The notes under the pieces: model-generated
The model's database searches: none
The model's input: the letters and a program-made list of their open reading frames with translations, nothing else
Told to the model about the DNA's origin: nothing
Source of the DNA: Acanthamoeba lenticulata
Lineage: Eukaryota > Discosea > Longamoebia > Acanthamoebidae
Direction of reading: 5' to 3'
Length of the DNA stretch: 11,398 nucleotides
Assembly (NCBI GenBank): GCA_002179805.1
Contig: NAVB01001964.1
Location: forward strand, 1 to 11,398
Shown here: in pieces, positions 7,962-11,398 of the stretch
Position numbering within the stretch: position 1 is the stretch's first letter
Layout of the letters: the number at the start of each line of letters is the position of its first letter
Program-made: the position numbers and the translations under genes

Positions 7962-10900
7962 ATGGAGTCTGGTGCGTGTCGCGCGTCTCCTCTCCCGGTG
8001 GTTCTCTCATGTGGCGCTGACCTGTGTGTGAGGTTCCGGCGGCTGCAACGTAGACAACAACGTGCTGCAATTGGAGAAGGGCGAGTTGCAGAAGCCCGAG
8101 GCCGAATCTTCGTCCTCATCGTCCTCGTCATTCTACTTTGCGCCGCCGCCTACGACGTCGCAGGCGAGTGAGGGCCAGCTCGGCCAGCTCACGCTGCACC
8201 TCCAGTGCGACGTGGCCCGCTGGCAGCAAATGGGTTCTACCCCGCAGGTGGAGGGGCCCCCGCGCCGCACGCTTCTCGTTCTGGTTGTGGACAAGAGCGG
8301 CTCCATGAGCGGTCCCTACGAGCGCCAGGTGGTCCCCGCCATGCTCCACATCATGGAGCAAGTGCGTCTCTCTTCCTCCTTCTTTCTTCTTTTGAGGAGC
8401 GTGGATAGTATTTATTCGTGTGCAGCCCCGCGTGCCTGCTGTGCTTGTCTTTTCCTAAATTACGTGCGGTGTTGTGCGTGGCGTCGCGCCAGTCGTACGC
8501 GCTGGCTCATTTGGACTGCGAGATCATCCTCTACAACACGTCGGCCACGCGGCTACAGTACCGCTCTCACTCTTGAGACTGCCCACCGCCAGCAGGGAGA
8601 CGATGGACTTGGGGAAGAGAGGAGGGGGGGGGAGGTAGTGCTCGTGCTCATTCTTCTTTATGCGCGCACAGGCTAACGGAGGGAAACTATCGGCCCACTC
8701 TGAGCATCTTGAGAGCCGGGGGCGGCACGAGCTTCAACAGGTGCGTCTCATCCATCCGTCATCCATCCCCCCCCCATATATGCATTACCTGGGCCCCTTC
8801 CTTCCTTCCTTCCTTCTTTCTGTTGTATCCTCCCTGTTTAGCGGTCATTTGGCCTCATGCCGATGCTTTGGGGGGGGGGGAGGGCAATTAGCGCATTCAA
8901 CCAGATCGGAAGGCTCCTCACCGCCAGCGCCAGCAAGTACGACGACGTGGTGGTGGGCTTCCTCACCGATGGTGCCTCCTCTCCCTCCCCCAAGCCTATC
9001 GAAATTTTACACACGCGCGCTTGTCCTCTCGTGAGTTGATTCTGATCTTGGGGGGGGGGATGGGGTGGATGGATGGACGGAATCATGGCGACGCACAGGG
9101 CAGGACAGCAGCGGGAAGGACAGCCGCGAGTACCGGGAGCTCCGGCAGCTGATCCGCGCGCTCAAGACGCCCGTCGTAGTCCACTCGCTGGCCTTCACGG
9201 CCTCCCACGACTTTGAGTTCCTCGACACCATCCGGCGCGACCTGGGCACCACCGAGGGCGGGTTCCAGTACGCGGAGGAGGGCGACGGCCCCGAGGTGCT
9301 CAAGGAGAAGCTCCAGGCCATCTTCGAGACCGTCTCCGTGAAGCGGCCCTCTGCCGAGGTCGTCGTCTCCGTCGATGGCTTCGAGTTTGTCGGCGATGTA
9401 CGCCCCCCCCCCCCACCCAAAGGGGCACCTCCGCCCACAGGTTTATCGTGTCCCCCATTGGAACGAATCGAGCCCCTCATGACGTGGACACACACTAGGA
9501 CGAAGTGACGGTGACGAGCGTGCTCACGACCACCGTCCAGTTCCCGCTCGACGGCTCCTCTGTCGAGGTCTTTGGGCTCGCCCGGCCGGCTCGCTCCTCC
9601 TCCTACAGGTACTAATTCTCATGGTTTTTTTCCCTTGTTTTTTGTCCCCAATGACCGGCCTCTCACCAACCCGTACGCCTCGCCCCTTACCTCCAGCTTC
9701 TCGACGACGACCAGCGCGGAGAGCGAGCAGCAGCAGGTGGAGGTGGTCGCCCGCCTCACCGAGCAATCCGACCTCCCCGCCCTCCGGTGCGGCCTCTCCT
9801 CCCTTTCATTCATTCATTCATTCATTCATTCATTCATTCATTCATTCATTCATTCATTCATTCATTCATTCATTCATTCATTCACGAATATTCATTCTTT
9901 TCTTTCGCTTTGCGCTTCCTCCCACCACCACCAACACAATGCCATCAGGCAAGTGTTCCGAGTGCCGGTGCGGGAGCAGACCAAGGCCGACCAGGCGTAC
10001 GCCGGCCTGCGGCGCGTCAACAAGCGCATCAGCGGCCTCCAGACGGCCATCGCCAACGCCGTCTCTGCTGGTACCGTGAAGAAGGAGTCCCTCGAGGCAT
10101 GGAAGCGCACGTTGCAGGACCTGTCCAAGCACCTGGCGCAGTTCCAGGGCGTCCCCATGCTCCGCCTCTTCAAGAAGCAGCTGCGCGCCTCCGTACCTGC
10201 TCCCCCCCTTTTTTTTTACTCTTTCGCCCCAAGATGCCGCGGCGACTCATCATGATTCCGTCCCCCCCCCCCCAAATCCGCTCCTTGGGTGCACTGGTGG
10301 CGAATCCACAACACAACGTACAACACGACCAGGTGTTCGAAGCGGTGAACGAGACCAGCGGCAAGCTTAACCAGGTCCTCGCGCTCGTCACCGAGCTTGA
10401 GAAGAGCACCCGTACCGTCCCCCCCCTCCCCCCCGATGGATGGCCTGGTGGACTTGATGGCTGACGGGCATTCCCCCTTGACGGGCAGATTTGTCGACGG
10501 CGATGAAGGCGCGCCTGGCGGAGATCGCTTACGGCCACCAGTTCCAGAGCGCCTCCCGCGGTCGCCGGTATCAGCCGCCATCATCGTTATCATTGTCATG
10601 GCTTGCCCAGTCCTTCCTCGTGCGGGGAGGCTCATCATCGCGGCTTTGGGGGGGGGGGCAGACTCAACACGCGAGCCGGGCGGAATGCATCACTGCTGGC
10701 TGAGGCCGAGGAGGCTCTCAAGGCCGTGCAGATCGACCCCGCCACCGTCAACAGCATCTCCGATGACATGGCCGAGAACTTCCGCTGCATTCTTACACAG
10801 GCAGGGCTTCCTCAACTCTCCTCCCCCCCTCCCCCCTTTCGTCCTCTCCCGCCACGATATAGCCTCCCCCCCCCGCGATCATTGCAATCATCGAAAGAAA

Positions 10901-11299
10901 GATTCGTTCTCTCATGATTTCGGGGCCACGGGCGCTGACCATGTGCAAAACCACTCGTGTCGCCCCTGCAGTCAAACTGGAAGGAGCTGCTGCTAGAGCC
11001 CCAGGACCGGGACGTCGTGGGCTTTGGCGTCGCGCTCTCCCGCCCCGAAAGTGCGCCATCGCCCCTTTCTCCATCGTGGCCACCTCGGCACGCTCTCATG
11101 CATTCGCACACCCGCGCGCCAACGCATAAATAAATTCATAATTTATGCAAATATTGGGCGGCGAGTGTTTATGATGCTCATAACGACGACGACGATGATG
11201 TTCTCGCGCCCCTTCCTCCCCACAGCGGCGGTGGATGACCCCACGCAGGTGCGGATTGTCGACGTGTCCATCTCGCCCGTCTCCAAGTCCGCCTTCGAT
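7962..11299 (+). CDS. von Willebrand factor A domain protein, at least 582 aa, 3' end beyond window
   Basis: Fourteen exons fit: 7962-7971, 8033-8361, 8493-8557, 8672-8740, 8892-8971, 9099-9397, 9499-9608, 9697-9786, 9949-10192, 10333-10411, 10489-10567, 10662-10800, 10972-11050 and 11226-11299. All joins agree in phase; the last exon stops at a GTACAT donor and the gene runs off the window. The N-terminus has a Ser run (29-36). The vWA fold starts near LLVLVVDKSGSMSG (84-97). The metal-site (MIDAS) residues are all present: D90-x-S92-x-S94, T154 in GGGTSF, and D184 in GFLTDG, so divalent-metal ligand binding is expected. After the domain come beta-rich segments (VTVTSVLTTTVQF), then a Lys/Gln/Leu-rich helical part (QVFRVPVREQTKADQAYAGL onward, about 351-470) that may be coiled coil, and NWKELLLEPQDRDVVGFGVA. 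No signal peptide is seen, so it is probably intracellular. The exact family and ligand are not recognised. Confidence 0.88.
8796..8816. repeat. (CCTT)5 pyrimidine repeat in vWA intron 4
   Basis: A run of about five CCTT units in the middle of the intron 8741-8891. The same unit occurs at about 1373-1390 in the histone-fold-like gene, where it sits directly before the acceptor. It is probably a tolerated pyrimidine-rich expansion. Confidence 0.85.
9805..9884. repeat. (TTCA)20 microsatellite in vWA intron 8
   Basis: Twenty perfect TTCA tetramers, 80 bp, directly counted. They lie in the intron 9787-9948 between exons ending PALR and starting QVFRVPV. On the plus strand the tract is pyrimidine-rich and ends about 60 bp before the acceptor. 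Translated in the gene's frame it reads as Ser-Phe-Ile-His repeats with no stop. Length should vary between isolates. Confidence 0.95.
10801..10971 (+). other. Probable GC-AG intron in vWA gene
   Basis: The exon ends MAENFRCILTQ at CAG (10800) and is followed by GCAGGG. The next exon begins SNWKELLLEP at 10972 after CCCCTGCAG, in phase 0. No GT occurs in or near the end of the helical exon. The nearest GT is about 40 bp on, past a Pro/Ser low-complexity stretch encoded by C runs, so a GC donor is the better model. This case lacks the homology support of the GRWD1 one. Confidence 0.6.
11124..11148. other. AT-rich inverted repeat with AATAAA inside vWA intron 13
   Basis: Two perfect 8-base arms, GCATAAAT and ATTTATGC, flank nine bases. 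The element is sharply AT-rich in a GC-rich surrounding. It contains AATAAA at 11129-11134. Reading through from exon 13 (ending 11050) reaches an in-frame TAA at 11131-11133, overlapping the hexamer. It could form a hairpin or act as an intronic poly(A) signal; neither is shown by sequence alone. Confidence 0.55.
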
Positions 11300-11398
11300 G
11301 TACATATGCTCTCCTCCCCCCTCCTTTGATTCGCCCTCCCTCCACCGCAAGTCCCATCCACACCAGTCAATCAGGCCCCCCCCCCTTCGTCTCCCCAA

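Noticed and set aside
9805..9884. TTCA array considered as a CRISPR-like or satellite array
   Set aside because: It is a perfect tetranucleotide microsatellite without spacers, inside an intron.
11141..11152. ATGCAAAT octamer resembling the Oct/POU binding site
   Set aside because: POU factors are an animal feature and one 8-mer in an intron is expected by chance; it is part of the inverted repeat.

Overview
The window looks like nuclear DNA of a free-living amoeba. It is GC-rich and gene-dense, coding exons are short, introns are frequent (61-191 bp in these models), and intergenic gaps are 200-350 bp. An Acanthamoeba-like amoebozoan fits best; this is inference from style, since no species marker is present. 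All gene models were built by hand by chaining exons whose splice phases agree. There are no tRNA, rRNA, CRISPR or prokaryotic operon features.

Layout: (1) 102-382 (-), start of a small coiled-coil protein, 3' end uncertain. (2) 589-1463 (+), a four-exon, 141-aa protein with a histone-fold-like layout and an acidic tail. The two are divergent over a 206-bp gap. (3) 1810-4064 (-), a five-exon, 572-aa protein joining ankyrin repeats, a long Arg-Asp dipeptide tract, a four-cysteine zinc ribbon and a serine-rich tail. It converges on gene 2. (4) 4380-5231 (-), five exons, 164 aa, TRAPPC6/Trs33, a TRAPP subunit. (5) 5432-7735 (+), eight exons, 526 aa, GRWD1/Rrb1, an acidic WD-repeat ribosome-assembly chaperone, divergent from gene 4 over 200 bp. 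(6) 7962 to beyond the right edge (+), at least 14 exons, a von Willebrand factor A domain protein with a complete metal-binding motif and a long uncharacterised C-terminal part.

The genes do not form an obvious pathway: vesicle tethering, ribosome assembly, a possible chromatin/transcription factor and two unassigned multidomain proteins sit side by side, as is usual in compact protist genomes. I see no mobile element, virus-derived gene or clear new system. The most useful leads are the ankyrin/RD/zinc-ribbon architecture, two probable GC-AG introns, two stop-free length-multiple-of-three introns made of simple repeats, poly-G runs where a polypyrimidine tract is expected, and a possible intronic polyadenylation site in the vWA gene.
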